Positions 10,568-23,045 are shown, counted from the stretch's first letter. The stretch: 64,000 bases of DNA from Serripes groenlandicus (GCA_031761405.1 JASEVX010000003.1:117932849-117996848), one strand, 5' to 3'. Numbers and translations are program-made. Notes: a model not told the origin generated them from the letters alone.

Positions 10568-10803
10568 GTCTCATTTAGAGGTGTCCAAATGCAGCGCTTT
10601 CTGACGCCTCTGCAGCAGACGGCTTTTTGAAAACATAGTGACAAAAGAAGAAATTGCACAAAAAGGGGCAATTTCTCCTTTTGCCACAATGTTTTCCACT
10701 TTTTGGCATAGGTTATCCATTCAATTATTGAGATTTTCTATGTTTTGACAAAATACGTTCAAAGTCGTCTGCTGCAGAATTGTCGTATGAGGGAAAGGGT
10801 TAA
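10568..10803. mobile_element. MITE-1, subfamily with CTCATATAGACGC left end
   Basis: A copy of the variant subfamily (TTGCAC stem, CATAGGTTATCCATTCAATT in the right arm, right end GTATGAGGGAAAGGGTTAA). It is fused head to tail with the preceding copy. Confidence 0.75.
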
Positions 10804-11680
10804 GACTGCTTTGGATTATGTTGTGATACTTCAAAAGGTTTAGAAAATGCAGACCAAAAAAAGCCACTAAAATATCTTCATTCATTAGTAAGGTAGCCCT
10901 TTAAATGAATGATATAACAGGATAGAAACTTCGTGACGTCGAGCGATACATAACCATATAGCGACGGTTTAATCCGCTAATCTCCGTTTAAGCCTCGTTT
11001 TGACAGCTATTAAATGTCCATCGTGTATTAGTATTAACTACATTTCTCCCCGTTCCTTTATTAGAGCTACAAATAAATTCATCGTATGAAAAAGCAGCAG
11101 ATTAACAAAAAGTGCAATTTGCTTTTATTCACACGAGAATGTCTTGATAATGAATTAAAGTAACTATTCACACATTATGCAATTCCTTTATATTTTACGA
11201 ATTTTAATGCTTTTCACGGTCAATTTACGGGAATATAAATCAGTTACTTTTAAGTAAATAAAAATGTTAAATGCGGTTAATGGGGGTAAAGGGTTAAAAC
11301 TGGAATGTTTAAATTACAGGTGAGATCAAATCTTTCAATTTATTTAAAAACCTTTTGATCAACAAACAGTCACCTTTTTCTTGGCGCAACACTGACCAAC
11401 TGAACGGTGCATTGTTATAGGTACATATATATGTCCGTTCATTGACCCGATATCGAAACGATCTGGTAGTTTTGTTTTACTCCATCCATTTTTGGTAAAT
11501 TATACGCAATGACACTTTATTGTGAAATGCATTTAACCTCAAAACACATGGATTCATCATTCGATCCACCTTACTCGTAACTCTGTAGACACGGTTCGTT
11601 CAGGAGTTTTCATGAGAGTTGATATCTACAGAGACTGGATATATATATATATATATATATACGACTAGTCGCATTATCTA
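10804..11680. other. intergenic sequence with a short (TA)n run
   Basis: No open frame of note. A (TA)n microsatellite lies at about 11639-11661, just before the next FB copy. Confidence 0.45.
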
Positions 11681-11682
11681 CA

Positions 11683-11946
11683 TGAGCCGTTCCACGAGAA
11701 AACTAACATTTAGGATTCTGCGTAATGTATCGACCCAGATCAGCCTGCGCAGTCCGCGCAGGCTGATCGCGGGCCGACACATTCCGTCTAATGGGAAAAG
11801 AGGTATAGAGTAATGATACCCGAAACAGAAAATCCACAGGAGACGAAAAGTGTATTTACGGATTAGCCTGCTCGGCATGCTTAGGCTGATCCGGGTCGAT
11901 ACTTTACGCAGAGTCCACAATGTTGGTTTTCTCGCGGGACGGCTCA
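11683..11946 (-). mobile_element. FB foldback repeat, minus orientation
   Basis: Both termini are intact (TGAGCCGTTCCACGAGAAAA and CTCGCGGGACGGCTCA). The interior order is reversed relative to the 8.6-kb copies. Confidence 0.8.
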
Positions 11947-11954
11947 TATCAATA

Positions 11955-12140
11955 TATCTGCGTAATGTATCGACCAGATCAGCCTGCGCTGTCCGCGCAG
12001 ACTGATCCGGCCGACACATTCCGTCTAAAGGGGGATAGATAGAGTAGTGATTCCTGAAACAGAAAATCCACAGGAGACGAAAAGTGTATTTACGGATTAG
12101 CCTGCTCGGCAATGTTGGTTTTCTTAAAGAACGGCTCATA
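11955..12140 (-). mobile_element. FB foldback repeat, truncated
   Basis: It directly follows the previous copy in the same orientation. The left terminus is missing and the right-hand part has a deletion before CAATGTTGGTTTTCT. Confidence 0.75.
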
Positions 12141-12718
12141 CTTTCGAGTTCGGTGGTCAAATGTGTGTATTAACAAATCCGCAGTCAATACATTTTAACA
12201 ACAGCATTGTGGATAATTGCAATTAACAAACGTTTGACCGGGCAACATCAAACTGAAACCAATGTGAGGGCATGGTGATCAGTGTAAGTAAAGATGGATC
12301 AACCTATTCTTACATATGGTCTGATCCGTATCCGTCCATGCATCTCGAAAGGCACTGGAGACTGTTGTGTCTAACCCTGAGTTTTGCAATAACCAACCGT
12401 AATGCATTTTCATCCGCGCAGTCTGATCTTGCGCTCTGTTCCCCTTTTAGTCATGGAAGGTTTCAAAATACTTTTTTTAACATAATCCATGTTGGATCCA
12501 TAGCATGGATGCGCAGGCATGCCTTTTTTCTACACGTGGAATAGTTATGTTAAGGTTTGTTTTCTTAAATATCGCCGAGTTGTGAAGTTTAATTGTTTTT
12601 TACCATTTATGACGCATATGACGCTTGTGGCTCTCAAAATATGGCTACAGTGAAAGGCAATATGAAAGTATTTGTCACATCCACATTGTATTTACGCCTG
12701 TTTTAATTTAAGTTCATT
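12141..12718. other. no confident gene
   Basis: A 90-codon open frame at 12272-12544 (plus) shows no domain and overlaps TCCATGCATCTCGA / GCATGGATGCGCAG sequence that looks repeat-derived. Confidence 0.35.
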
Positions 12719-12988
12719 AGGTGAGGGTTTAACGCCGCTTTAGACACTTTTTCAGTCATATCACGGCGGCCAGTTCACCTACTCGTGTGTTTCCTGGCTT
12801 TCTAACAACAGTACTCCACACAACATTGTTTCGAAACAACTGGCTGCTTTTCCATATAGACTGTAAGCCCATTGGTGGAAGACGTATGACGCTTGTCACA
12901 GTGAAAGAATGTTGGCCCAGCTGGGGTTCGAACTGACAACCCCTGGATTGACAGCCCGCGTCGCTACCGACTGAGCTACCGGGGCCTG
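12719..12988 (-). mobile_element. SINE-A full copy
   Basis: Minus orientation. The head at 12905-12988 reads, in complement, GGTAGCTCAGTCGGTAGCGA with box B GGTTCGAACCC-like sequence. The body has CACGGCGGCCAGTTCACCTA. Confidence 0.85.
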
Positions 12989-13526
12989 TACGTGGAGAAG
13001 GCTTTACACGTCTCCAATCTAAACAGAGTAGCTTCAGATCATCCCGTCCATATGCTCAGTTTTACAAGAATCTTTACAAGTTGACAGAATCGTAGAACTA
13101 TTATGTGCTATATTATGTGAACAGAGTAGATCTTGATACGACTGTTCACAAAAAAAAAATGGCAGCTTTCCCCAAGAATGGTTTTATTGATGCCAAAGAG
13201 ATATGTGTACACTTTACTTATTAGTCAATTATTTTGGCTATATTGACATTGTATCATGTGCGTTATATTCGTAAAAAGAAAGATAATGAGGGAAAACTGG
13301 ATGTTGTAATAACAATAATTGATATCATTATGGAAGGTCACTCTCTGGTCAGTTTATCAACTACATAGTGACAGCGTCACAGTGTAAATAGCCTTATCCT
13401 CAAACACGTTTCTTAACGAGAAGCTTAGTATCGTCTTACATTTGGTATGAATATTCAAAATAGTTTTTACAAAGGCAAGGTTGAGGCCTGATAACTTACC
13501 AGGAGGCTATCTGTAACAATTAACCT

Positions 13527-13717
13527 TTAACCCTTTCGCTGCCAAAGGCAATAAAGGGCTTTTGCAAACAATGCATATTCAGGTGAGACAGCTCGTAACG
13601 AGCTGTCTCACCTGAAATATGCATTGTTTGCCACTTAAACATTTTATTTGACCAACATTCTTGTTGGACGAAAGATGGAGTGGTCGACTTTGTGAACTTT
13701 GGCAGAGAAAAAGTTAA
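13527..13717. mobile_element. MITE-2 copy with perfect central palindrome
   Basis: Flanked by TTAA at 13527 and 13714. The palindrome arms GGTGAGACAGCTCGT and ACGAGCTGTCTCACC are separated by one base. The right end is diverged (CTTTGGCAGAGAAAAAG). Confidence 0.85.
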
Positions 13718-13829
13718 TATACTAACGAATAGTCATGCCTTTTTAAAGCGAGGCTAAGGTAGTACATGGATGTTCTTTGAGAATAGAGTACTCAATTATA
13801 CGTTGCTCTCCAATTAGTGTATACCGTAT

Positions 13830-14108
13830 GATTGATTGATTGGGGTTAAACGCCGTTTTCAACAATTTCTCAGTTATAACACGGCGGCCAGTTCACCTAC
13901 TCATGCATTTCCTGGTTTTCTCACACCAGTACTCCACACAACAATCTTCCCAAGCAACTAGCTGCTTTTCCACATAGACTTAGCCCTTTGGTGGAAGACG
14001 AATGACGCATGTCGCCTTGACTTTTGTCAATCCTCGGAAAGAAAGTTGGCCAAGCTGGGATTCGAACTCACAACCCCTGGATTGACAGCCCGCGTCGCTA
14101 ACGGCAGT
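13830..14108 (-). mobile_element. SINE-A, nearly full
   Basis: It starts with (ATTG)n, the complement of the tail, followed by the body and the head with TTCGAACTCACAACCCCTGG. The 5'-most head bases are lost. Confidence 0.85.
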
Positions 14109-14471
14109 ACATAATCGCGATTTGATTGATAGATGGAAATGTAAAGACTAGTTCAGATTCGTTCATGTAATGTCCATCGATCGTCGGTTGCTAGTCGGTA
14201 ACACTAACGCCTGTCTTGTGTTCGGATACAGGCTTGGCGAACATTTATTCAACATATTGTCAAAATTCATTTTAACTTATCCTAAAATGTATACATGGGA
14301 AGATCGTCAATTGTCGTTGAGATAAAGTTAATTGCAATAATGATATTTCTTTTACTATTTCAACAATGTTTTCAATTATCGTCTGCTTCATACGCATTAC
14401 AAATCACATCATTTTTTTTTGCTGCACGTATATATTCCCACGTACAACAAAATATGACATCATGTAAATGT

Positions 14472-14677
14472 TTAACCCTTTCCCACATACACTATCTCTG
14501 CAGCAGAAAGGCTATGAAAATATCCAGGCAAAAATATGAAAAATCTCTATAAATGAAAGAATATTTAGTGAATAAAGTTGAAAAAACTTGTGGCAAGAGT
14601 AGACATTGCTCAAGATGTTTTCAACAGGTGTGTGCTGCACCGTCGTCAGAAAGAGATTGTATGTGGGAAAGGGTTAA
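14472..14677. mobile_element. MITE-1 copy
   Basis: Clean ends: TTAACCCTTTCCCACATACA and GTATGTGGGAAAGGGTTAA. Most of the hairpin is deleted. Confidence 0.85.
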
Positions 14678-14777
14678 AACAGGATACAAGATCGGGTGCA
14701 TAGATACGTGACTATGCATTTAACAGGAATACCGGGGGGCTATGCCGAATGATTCAATCGAATAAATCAATGCATTA

Positions 14778-14985
14778 TTAACCCTTTCCTATATACTAAA
14801 GCATCTGTTGCAGGGGACGTGACCAAAAAGAATACTGATCATAGTATGATATTTCACCTTTTGCCACAATGTTTCAACTCATATAATGATTACAATGTAC
14901 ACGTACTTTTGTATTTATATATATTTTCTTTAATTGTTTTGTTTGTTTTGAAGGTCGTCTGCTGTAGACTTGTTGAATTGGTTAA
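14778..14985. mobile_element. MITE-1, diverged
   Basis: TTAACCCTTTCCTATATACT start, ACAATGTTTCAACTC centre and GGTCGTCTGCTGTAGACTTG right arm. The terminal repeat is eroded. Confidence 0.65.
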
Positions 14986-15388
14986 GCAGACATTGTAATG
15001 GAAACAATCACAGCTGTTTGTTTTTTATAACATTTTATTTTGGTAACTACATATGTGTTATCTATTTGTCAATATTAACTTTATCATCAGCTTTATGCAA
15101 ATTCAAACTGTGTGTCCTGTTTGCCATGTTTTCCCAAATTGTATTAAAGCAAAGAGAAAACAATAACATGCACATCACAATAATGATACACATGTTCCCA
15201 TTGCAGGATCAAATAGATATAGAGAAATAACACTGATGAACTAGAGAGTGTGTTTTTATTCTTCATAATTCGTCCTCAAGATGCAATCATAAATATAGAC
15301 CTACTAGGAAACATTTGCTACCTTCCTACTCTATATCTAACCATTTCCCAACACAACAGATCTGCTGAAATACATGTACATTATGTGA

Positions 15389-15567
15389 TTTGATTGAACG
15401 GGGTTTAACGACGTTTTTCAATTTCACATAGGCTTGCTTTCTTCACGCAGCAGTTAGCTAAATTTACACATAGAATGTTAGCCCAAGAAAGTTGGCCGAG
15501 CTGGGGTTCGACCACACCACCACTGTATTAACAGCCCACGTCGCTACCGACTGAGTTACCGAAGCAT
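15389..15567 (-). mobile_element. SINE-A, internal deletion
   Basis: The 3' region (GGGTTTAACGACGTTTTTCA) and a tRNA-like head ending GCTACCGACTGAGTTACCGA are present. The middle is shortened. Confidence 0.75.
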
Positions 15568-15625
15568 GCGTTACACGGTTAGAAAGGATGACCCAAGTCC
15601 GATAAGAGGGGATTTCCCTCCCGAT

Positions 15626-15850
15626 TTAACGATTTCCCGCATACAATAAAACTGTAACTGACGATTTTGAAAATATGTAGACGAAAATGTGAAATAACTC
15701 TTTATACGAACTGATGATTAATGAAAATTGTTGAAAATATGGTCGCAAATAGAGAAATTGCTCACGAGCATTTTCGTCTTTTGCCAAAATGTTTTCAAAA
15801 GTCGTCTTGAGCAGATGGGTCAGAAAACGTATGTATAATGAAAAGAGTCA
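15626..15850. mobile_element. MITE-1, diverged
   Basis: TTAACGATTTCCCGCATACA start and GCTCACGAGCATTTTCGTC hairpin remnant; right end GTATGTATAATGAAAAGAG. Confidence 0.6.
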
Positions 15851-16117
15851 AAGAAGTTTGAGAGGGAAACAAATTGGACTACAATTTCAATTATATGTCA
15901 TGGAGCTGCGTCTGTGAATCTTTTTATAAATATAGACAAACAAACTTAAGTGTTTATGCACAGTCTCGGTCGTGTCTACACTTATATGTAACTATGATAG
16001 ATCGTAAACAAGGTATACATAATATAATCTGTGCCACACTGACGTAACGTATCAATTTATTGTAATCGATGCGAAATAAATCGCTTCACACGATATCAGA
16101 TCATGTGATGTTATCAG

Positions 16118-16338
16118 TTACACCTGTCCCAAATTCAGACTAATATTGAACAATAAGATTTTTGAAAACCTAGAGGCAAAATCAGACATCGCTTCTTACT
16201 AGCATCTTCCCATTTCTCATAATGATAACACGATTCTATTTAATAATAAAACATTTATTTATAGAGAGTTTTCATAGTTGTGCCTCAATGTTTACAAGGT
16301 CATCTAGTGCAGCTTTATAGTATGTGAAAAAGGGTAAA
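16118..16338. mobile_element. MITE-1, old copy
   Basis: The order of blocks is kept (GGCAAAATCAGACATCGC, CATAATGATAACACG, TATGTGAAAAAGGG) but the sequence is heavily mutated. Confidence 0.5.
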
Positions 16339-16745
16339 ACATCCGATTCAGATCAGATTTCTTAAAGTACAATCTTCTAAACACATCACTAATTCAAAAG
16401 GTATAAGAACACCCGAAAATCTGTATGCCTAGTAGTGAAGACTCAGATCTGGTTGACTGCATGCGCGGTTTAATCTCTATCTATTCTGATAGAAAAGTCC
16501 CAAACGGGTCGATTGGCGTGTTTCTTAGCTCAAATGTAATCGATAAATCGATATTGAATTATGACAGCTATGATCGGAATCAAAATAAATTAAGATATCA
16601 ATGTATGTATCTTTATTCAATATGTTATGTAGAGCGTTCGATAACAATCAAAGAATGTGTTAGTATTTATTGGTATGATTTAAATGCCATACCTCCCGCC
16701 CATTGTAATTTAAATGAATCAGCCAATTTATAGGCCAATATATGA
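16339..16745. other. left flank of the 57-bp array; no gene called
   Basis: A 102-codon frame at 16425-16733 (plus) ends just before the array. It starts with a reasonable ATG but shows no recognisable domain and is AT-rich (I, Y, N-rich). I treat it as chance. Confidence 0.4.
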
Positions 16746-18180
16746 TGTCAAAACGGTGTGTCATTAAGACCCCAAATTGCCAGACAATATAGCTTTAACT
16801 AATGTCAAAACGGTGTGTCATTAAGACACCAAATTGCCAGACAATATAGCTTAAACTAATGTCAAAACGGTGTGTCATTAAGACCTCAAATTGCCAGACA
16901 ATATAGCTTTAACTAATGTCAAAACGGTGTGTCATTAAGACACCAAATTGCCAGACTACATAGCTTTAAATAATGTCAAAACGGTGTGTAATTAAGACCC
17001 CAAATTGCCAGACAATATAGCTTTAACTAATGTCAAAACGGTGTGTCATTAAGACCCCAAATTGCCAGACTACATAGCTTTAAATAATGTCAAAACGGTG
17101 TGTAATTAAGACCCCAAATTGCCAGACTATATAGCTTTAAATAATGTCAAAACGGTGTGTTATTAAGACCCCAAATTGCCAGACAATAAAGCTTTAAATA
17201 ATGTCAAAACGATGTGTCATTAAGACACCAAATTGCCAGACAATAAAGCTTTAAATAATGTCAAAACGGTGTGTAATTAAGACCCCAAATTGCCAGACTA
17301 CATAGCTTTAAATAATGTCAAGACGGTGTGTTATTAAGACCCCAAATTGCCAGACTACATAGCTTTAAATAATGTCAAAACGGTGTGTTATTAAGACCCC
17401 AAATTGCCAGACAATAACGCTTTAAATAATGTCAACACGGTGTGTCATTAAGACACCAAATTGCCAGACTACATAGCTTTAAATAATGTCAAAACGGTGT
17501 GTAATTAAGACCCCAAATTGCCAGACTACATAGCTTTAAATAATGTCAAGACGGTGTGTTATTAAGACCCCAAATTGCCAGACAATAACGCTTTAAATAA
17601 TGTCTAAACAGTGTGTCATTAAGACACCAAATTGCCAGAAAATAAAGCTTTAAACAATGTCAACACGGTGTGTCATTAAGACACCAAATTGCCAGACAAT
17701 AAAGCTTTAAATAATGTCAAAACGGTGTGTCATTAAGACACCAAATTGCTGTCAAAACGGTGTGTCATTAAGACACCAAATTGCCAGACAATATAGCTTT
17801 AAATAATGTCAAAATGGTGTGTCATTAATAAAAGAATTGCCAGACAATAAAGCTTTAAATAATGTCAAAACGGCGTGTCATTTAGACCCCCAAATTGCCA
17901 GAAAATAAAGCTTTAAATAATGTCAAAACGGTGTGTCATTAATACCCCAAATTGCCGGACAATATAGCTTTAAATAATGTCAAAACGGTGTGTCATTTAG
18001 ACCCCCAAATTGCCAGACAATAAAGCTTTAAATAATGTCAAAACGGTGTCAGTAAGACCCCAAATTACCAGACAATAAAGCTTTAATTGATGCCAAAGTC
18101 GAGTGGCATTAAGACCCCAAATTACCAGCCAAGAAAAGCTTTAATTTATGGCAAAGTCGAGTGGCATTAAGACCCCGGAA
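16746..18180. repeat. tandem array of a 57-bp unit, about 25 copies
   Basis: Units begin TGTCAAAACGGTGTGTCATT and continue AAGACCCCAAATTGCCAGAC, then an AATATAGCTTTAAATAA-type segment. The first four use AGCTTTAACTAA or AGCTTAAACTAA, later ones AGCTTTAAATAA. One unit near 17748 is truncated after CAAATTGC. The last two units (18078-18170) are diverged (GCCAAAGTCGAGTGGCATTA). No conserved frame runs through it. Confidence 0.95.
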
Positions 18181-18181
18181 A

Positions 18182-19798
18182 ATAATAATGGCAGACCTCT
18201 ATCAACTCTAGACCGGTTATAAGAATGGTATACCTCTATCAATTATAGATGGGTTATAAGAATGGTAGACCTCTATCAACTCTAGACGGGTTATAAGAAT
18301 AGCATACCTCCATCAACTCTAGACGGGTTATAAGAATGGTATACCTCTATAAACTCTAGACGGTGTATACGAATGGTAGACCTCTGTTAATTATAGATGG
18401 GTTATAAGGATGGTAGACCTCTAGCTACTCTAGAAGTGTTATATGAATGATAGACCTCTATCAACTCTAGATGGGTAATACGAACGGTAGACCTTTATCA
18501 ACCCTAGATGGGTTATAATAATGGTAGACATGTGTCATCAGTAGACGGGCTATTGGAATGGTATACTTCTGACAACTCTAGACGGGTTATTTAAATGGTA
18601 TATTGAGACGGGTTGTTAGAATAGCAATATCTGTTAATTCTAGACGAGTTATTATAATAGCAGGCCTCTATTAATTATAGACGGGCTATTAGAATGGTAG
18701 ACCTATAGTAGGCCTCTGTCAACTCCAGACGGGTTTATATGAATGGTAAGCCTCTATCAACTCTAGACGGGTTATTTGAATGGAAGGCCTCTATTAACTA
18801 GTTTAGTTTAAACTTATTTATTTTACATCGATTGCGAAACAAGCCTTTGGCTTAGATTAATCACTCTCGATGTCTGCTTCCTGGAGACTTAACCAGTACT
18901 CGCGCCGTTTGTGTGGAAAAATCCCAAAGTCAGGACCCGCTCATCACGGGACTCGAACCAGGGACCTTTGATACGAGAGGCCGACGCTCTACCTCTGCAC
19001 CACTGTCTTCCACTAGTTCTCTATTAACTCTAGTCGGGTAATAAGAATGGTAGGCCTATATCAACTCTAGACGGGTTATTTGAATGGAAGGCCTCTATCA
19101 ACTCTAGACGGGTTATTTGAATGGTAGGCCTCTATCAACTCTAGACGGGTTATTTGAATGGTAGGTATCTATCAACTCTAGATGGGTTATTCAAATGGTA
19201 GGCCTCTATCACCTCTAGACGGGATATTTGAATGGTAGGCCTCTATCAACTCTAGACGGGTTATTTGAATGGTAGGCCTCTATCAACTCTAGACGGGTTA
19301 TTTAAATGGTAGGCCTCTATCAATTATAGACGGGTTATTTAAATGGTAGGCCTCTATCAACTCTAGACGGGTTATTTGAATGGTAGGCCTCTATCAACTC
19401 TAGACGGGTTATTTGAATGGTAGGCCTCTATCGACTCTAGACAGGTTATTTGAATGGAAGGCCTCTATCAACTCTAGACGTGTTATTTGAATAGAAGGCC
19501 TCTATCAACTCTAAACGGGTTATTTGAATGGTAGGCCTCTATCGACTCTAGACGGGTGATTTGAATGGAAGGCCTCTATCAACTCTAGACGGGTTATTTG
19601 AATGGTAGGCCTCTATCAACTCTAGACGTGTTATTTGAATGGTAGGCCTCTATCAACTCTAGACGGGTTATTTGAATGGTAGGCCTATATCAACTCAAGA
19701 CGGTTTATTTGAATAGTAGGCCTCTATCAACTCTAGACGGGTTATTTGAATGGTGGGCCTCTATCAACTCTAGACGGGTTTCTAGAATGGTGGGCCAC
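18182..19798. repeat. tandem array of a 37-bp unit, about 38 copies
   Basis: Units of the form GGCCTCTATCAACTCTAGAC then GGGTTATTTGAATGGTA. The left third uses GGTTATAAGAATGGTAGACC and is more diverged; the right half is more uniform. It abuts the 57-bp array without a gap and is split once by a SINE. Confidence 0.95.
18800..19018 (-). mobile_element. SINE-E inserted in the 37-bp array
   Basis: A tRNA-like head in complement (GTGGTGCAGAGGTAGAGCGT, box B TGGTTCGAGTCCC) and a 3' end with TTTAGTTTAAACTTATTTAT. Flanking 11-bp copies CTCTATTAACT at 18789-18799 and 19019-19029 are consistent with a target-site duplication. A second copy is at 27,434. Confidence 0.85.
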
Positions 19799-21226
19799 TG
19801 TAGAACTAGATATCCTATAAAAAACTGAAGTACTAGTGCAATCAGTGTTAAACATCATTCAAACTACCAAAACGAGAAACTAATGTATTGGGATGAAGGG
19901 AGAAAAGATTAAAAGCCTCTTGACGTGTCAGGCTTGTAAAATTGCCCATTTTAATGTAATATCGCGGGTTAGAATCGACGTCTACTCTGTAATTTTATCC
20001 ACTTATATACTGTAATAAAACGTATGGCGATACAAAAACGAAATACTTTTGAAATTGAAAACATTTCAACGCCTCGGGCGATTAGCTTATTCTTCTAAAT
20101 TAGCCCTAGACGCCTTTGATAGACACATGTATATCCATATGAACCGTGTCTGGTGATTTGGGGTCTTATTGACTCTCCGTAACGGGATCGTATAAAGGTG
20201 TATTGGCGTCAATTGATTGGGCTACACCTGTAGTTGTTTTTATAAAGTTGTATAGCGGACTGAAGAAAATACATGAAAACGGACAGTGAAAGCTCGCGTG
20301 AGAATGTGCAATGGCGTATTCCTTGACCGCCGTTGCAAATCCCTTGTCAAAAAGTAGTTCGATTACCCTATCTGAATTTTGAATATTTAAGAGTCGAAAC
20401 GTTTTGACGATTTATCGAATAAAACCGATATGTTGTCGAACTAGATTTTTTTAAATCGACGTTGAAAACAAAGTTGCCCTATAATGCGTTTTATTGTTTG
20501 AAAGACGATTGACGCCGCTGTCTAACGTTATATCGTAGTAGCGGATTCTTAGTGAATATCCAATGACAATGCTACGGTTGAAGAGATATTTCTATCATAT
20601 TCAATTATCATATTGTTGGGCTTATCTAAAATATCACGAGAGAAGGGTTTTAATCGTTTGTATAGATATGGTATTTTGACAGACGTCTGCTTTGCTATAA
20701 GGAGGAAGTGTAAAGCTCGTTTCTCACCTTTGCCAAAAAAGACACGTCTACTGTAAATGTATCAAGCGGCGTCTTTAATGTAATTTTAATCGTTTACATG
20801 GATATGGTATTTTGAGAGTCGTTTGCTTTGCTATAAGGAGGAACTGTAACATGTTGGTTTCTGATACAGATTAAAAACGGTGTGTGAGAATCGTTGGTAA
20901 AAGGCTCCATTCTCAACATTGCAGAGAAACCCGTCTGCTATAAAAGCATCAATCGTCGTTTATAAGGTAATAATGGCTAAAGGGTTTAAATGACAATACA
21001 ACCCGCCCAAATGAAACGTTATTACTCTTAAATTAGATCTAAATTGTTCAATTTCAAATTCCGTTTTGTACTGAAATGAATCATTATCTATGTAATGTAT
21101 TAACTTTATATTTGTTAAAATGGGTGTTAGTCACACTATTCTTACAAGCGTTCTCCTAAAAAGATGATGTTATATTTCTCTCGTAGAAAAACGACATCTG
21201 TAAACATTGTGGGAAATATTTGACTA
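19799..21226. other. right flank of arrays; no gene seen
   Basis: No convincing frame. GATTTGGGGTCTTATTGAC near 20156 and GGTGTATTGGCGTCAATTG near 20196 belong to a dispersed motif also seen near 36.4 kb and 55.7 kb. Two similar stretches at 20660-20740 and 20800-20890 contain GTCTGCTTTGCTATAAGGAG or a near match, suggesting an internal duplication. Confidence 0.45.
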
Positions 21227-21438
21227 TTCAACTCTTCCCCTCATGTAGACGCTTTCTGACGCCTCTGAAGCAGACGACTGTTGATGAAATCATTGTGGCA
21301 AATGGAAAAATTGCTTCGTCACAATGCTTTCAACTTTATTCAATAATCATACTATCGTTTATAGAGATTTTCTATATTTTGGACTTGATAATTTCAAAGT
21401 CGTCTACTACAGACTTATTGTATGTGGGAAAGGGTTAA
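21227..21438. mobile_element. MITE-1 copy, short hairpin
   Basis: CCCCTCATGTAGACGCTTTC left end and GTATGTGGGAAAGGGTTAA right end. The hairpin is reduced to AAAATTGCTTCGTCACAATG. Confidence 0.8.
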
Positions 21439-21469
21439 CACAATGACTTGAATTATGTATAAAATAAAT

Positions 21470-21730
21470 TAGCCGTTCCACGGGAAAACCAACATTATAT
21501 ACTCCGCGTAAAGTATCGACCAGGATCAGCCTAGGCATGCTGCGCAGGTTAATCAGGTCAGAAACCTTTCGCCTCTTGTGGATTTTCTGTTTCAGTAATC
21601 ATTACTCCATACCTCTATCCCTCTGAGACGGAATGTGTCCGCCCAGATTAGCCTGCGCGGACTGCGTAGGCTGATCTGGGTCGATACATTACGCAGATTC
21701 CATAATGTTGGTTTTCTCGGGGAACGGCTA
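21470..21730 (+). mobile_element. FB foldback repeat, full
   Basis: Termini AGCCGTTCCACGGGAAAACC and GGTTTTCTCGGGGAACGGCT. The interior is in the same orientation as the 8.6-kb copies. Confidence 0.85.
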
Positions 21731-22410
21731 AAATACTTTGTATTTTTGTCAGATGTTGTCAGGGTCTTTATCAAGTAGTGTACTAAAGTATATCATATCC
21801 GTAAATCCACTTAATTTGTTACAGGAGAAATATATGTAAGAATATATAACCGACCGTTGTAAAACATTATCTTCTTTACAACACATTATGAGGGTGAAGG
21901 CTCTAAAAGCTGTCAGTGTCAGGGATCCGCCTTCGGAACACCTCGGCAGACTACATCTAACGTTAGATATGGATTTTCGAAATCGGCCGAATGAGGGAAC
22001 CGGTTAAAAGACAAGCCGATATAAATCATGTTACAAAATGAGTGGTGCTCTGCGAAAACCAACCGTAACGTAAATATTACAAGTGTGAAGCAAACCCACC
22101 TGTCTGCACATCCATGTTAAATGACTCATTTGATACTCTCTGCATTACAGACGTTTATCTAAACCTTCCATGAATAATTCGCGAACTGTACAGAATCAGA
22201 TCAAGTTGTACGAATGCGCTGGTTTATCTGGTTTTTACACTGGTCGCTAATGTCAAACGGTTGTTTTTCGTGAGATCCGCTCATATGTTATACAAACATT
22301 TTGAACTGTGTCTTTTGTGAAATGTTCAAATGCAGTCAGTGCCAGACAAACGAAATAAAGACAAGTCATAGGATTCGTGTAATCAAATAGACAGTCAGAA
22401 TGTCACCACG
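21731..22410. other. old repeat remnants; no gene
   Basis: 22045-22290 holds a degraded element with GCTCTGCGAAAACCAACCGT at one side and CGGTTGTTTTTCGTGAGA at the other, probably an ancient FB relative. Confidence 0.4.
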
Positions 22411-22630
22411 TTAACTCTTTCTCATAGTCAGACGCTTTCGGACGCCTCTATAGCAGACAACTTTTTGAAGACATTGTGACAGAATGAGAAATTACTCGAA
22501 ATTAGCAGTTTCTGCCTTTGCCACAACTTTTCTACAGTAATACATTTTTATTTATACACATGTAGCATACTTTTGCCTAGACTTTTTCAAAGCCGTCTGC
22601 TGCAGATTAATTGTATGTGGGAAAGGTAAA
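22411..22630. mobile_element. MITE-1 copy
   Basis: TTAACTCTTTCTCATAGTCA left end, hairpin remnant AATTACTCGAAATTAGCAGT and right end TTGTATGTGGGAAAGG. Confidence 0.75.
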
Positions 22631-22899
22631 ATAACAATAGCTATCAGATAATCCTGTACATGTACGAACCTAGTTATCCACATGCTCCTAAACTGCTGCA
22701 ATTCAACTGTCCAACGTTTCTTTTCCCCCAAAACAGATAGTTTTGAAGACCATATTACATATCATTGTCATGAAATAAATTCGAAATAAGAAATTACTCC
22801 AATTCCCACAATGTGTTCGGCTCCGTGTAAGAAACAACAATATATTGTTTCTCCCATGTTGTTTTCAAAACAGCTTTATTGGGAGTTAGTATCGCTTTT

Positions 22900-23045
22900 A
22901 ACATTATTTCAATTATATCACGGCGACAGTTCATTTATTCATGATCCCTGGGTAAACAAACGAGTAATATACCTGGATCGACTGTGGATCGAACCTGGGA
23001 TGCCCGATTCCAAATCCACTACGCTTACCACTCGGCCACGACGTA
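22900..23045 (-). mobile_element. SINE-C, partial
   Basis: The body CACGGCGACAGTTCATTTAT and TCATGATCCCTGGGTAAACA is followed by a tRNA-like head (complement: GTGGCCGAGTGGTAAGCGTA, box B near GGTTCGATCC). Part of the middle present in the 35.9-kb copy is missing. Confidence 0.75.

Noticed and set aside
11678..12160. 160-codon minus-strand frame
   Set aside because: It spans two copies of the FB foldback repeat. Similar short frames appear at the other FB copies (8619-9205 and 21592-21774).
16425..16733. 102-codon plus-strand frame
   Set aside because: AT-driven composition, no recognisable domain, ends at the satellite; length is within chance for this sequence.
16746..19798. CRISPR-like regular repeats
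   Set aside because: Units are contiguous with no unique spacers, and the sequence is eukaryotic; these are minisatellites.
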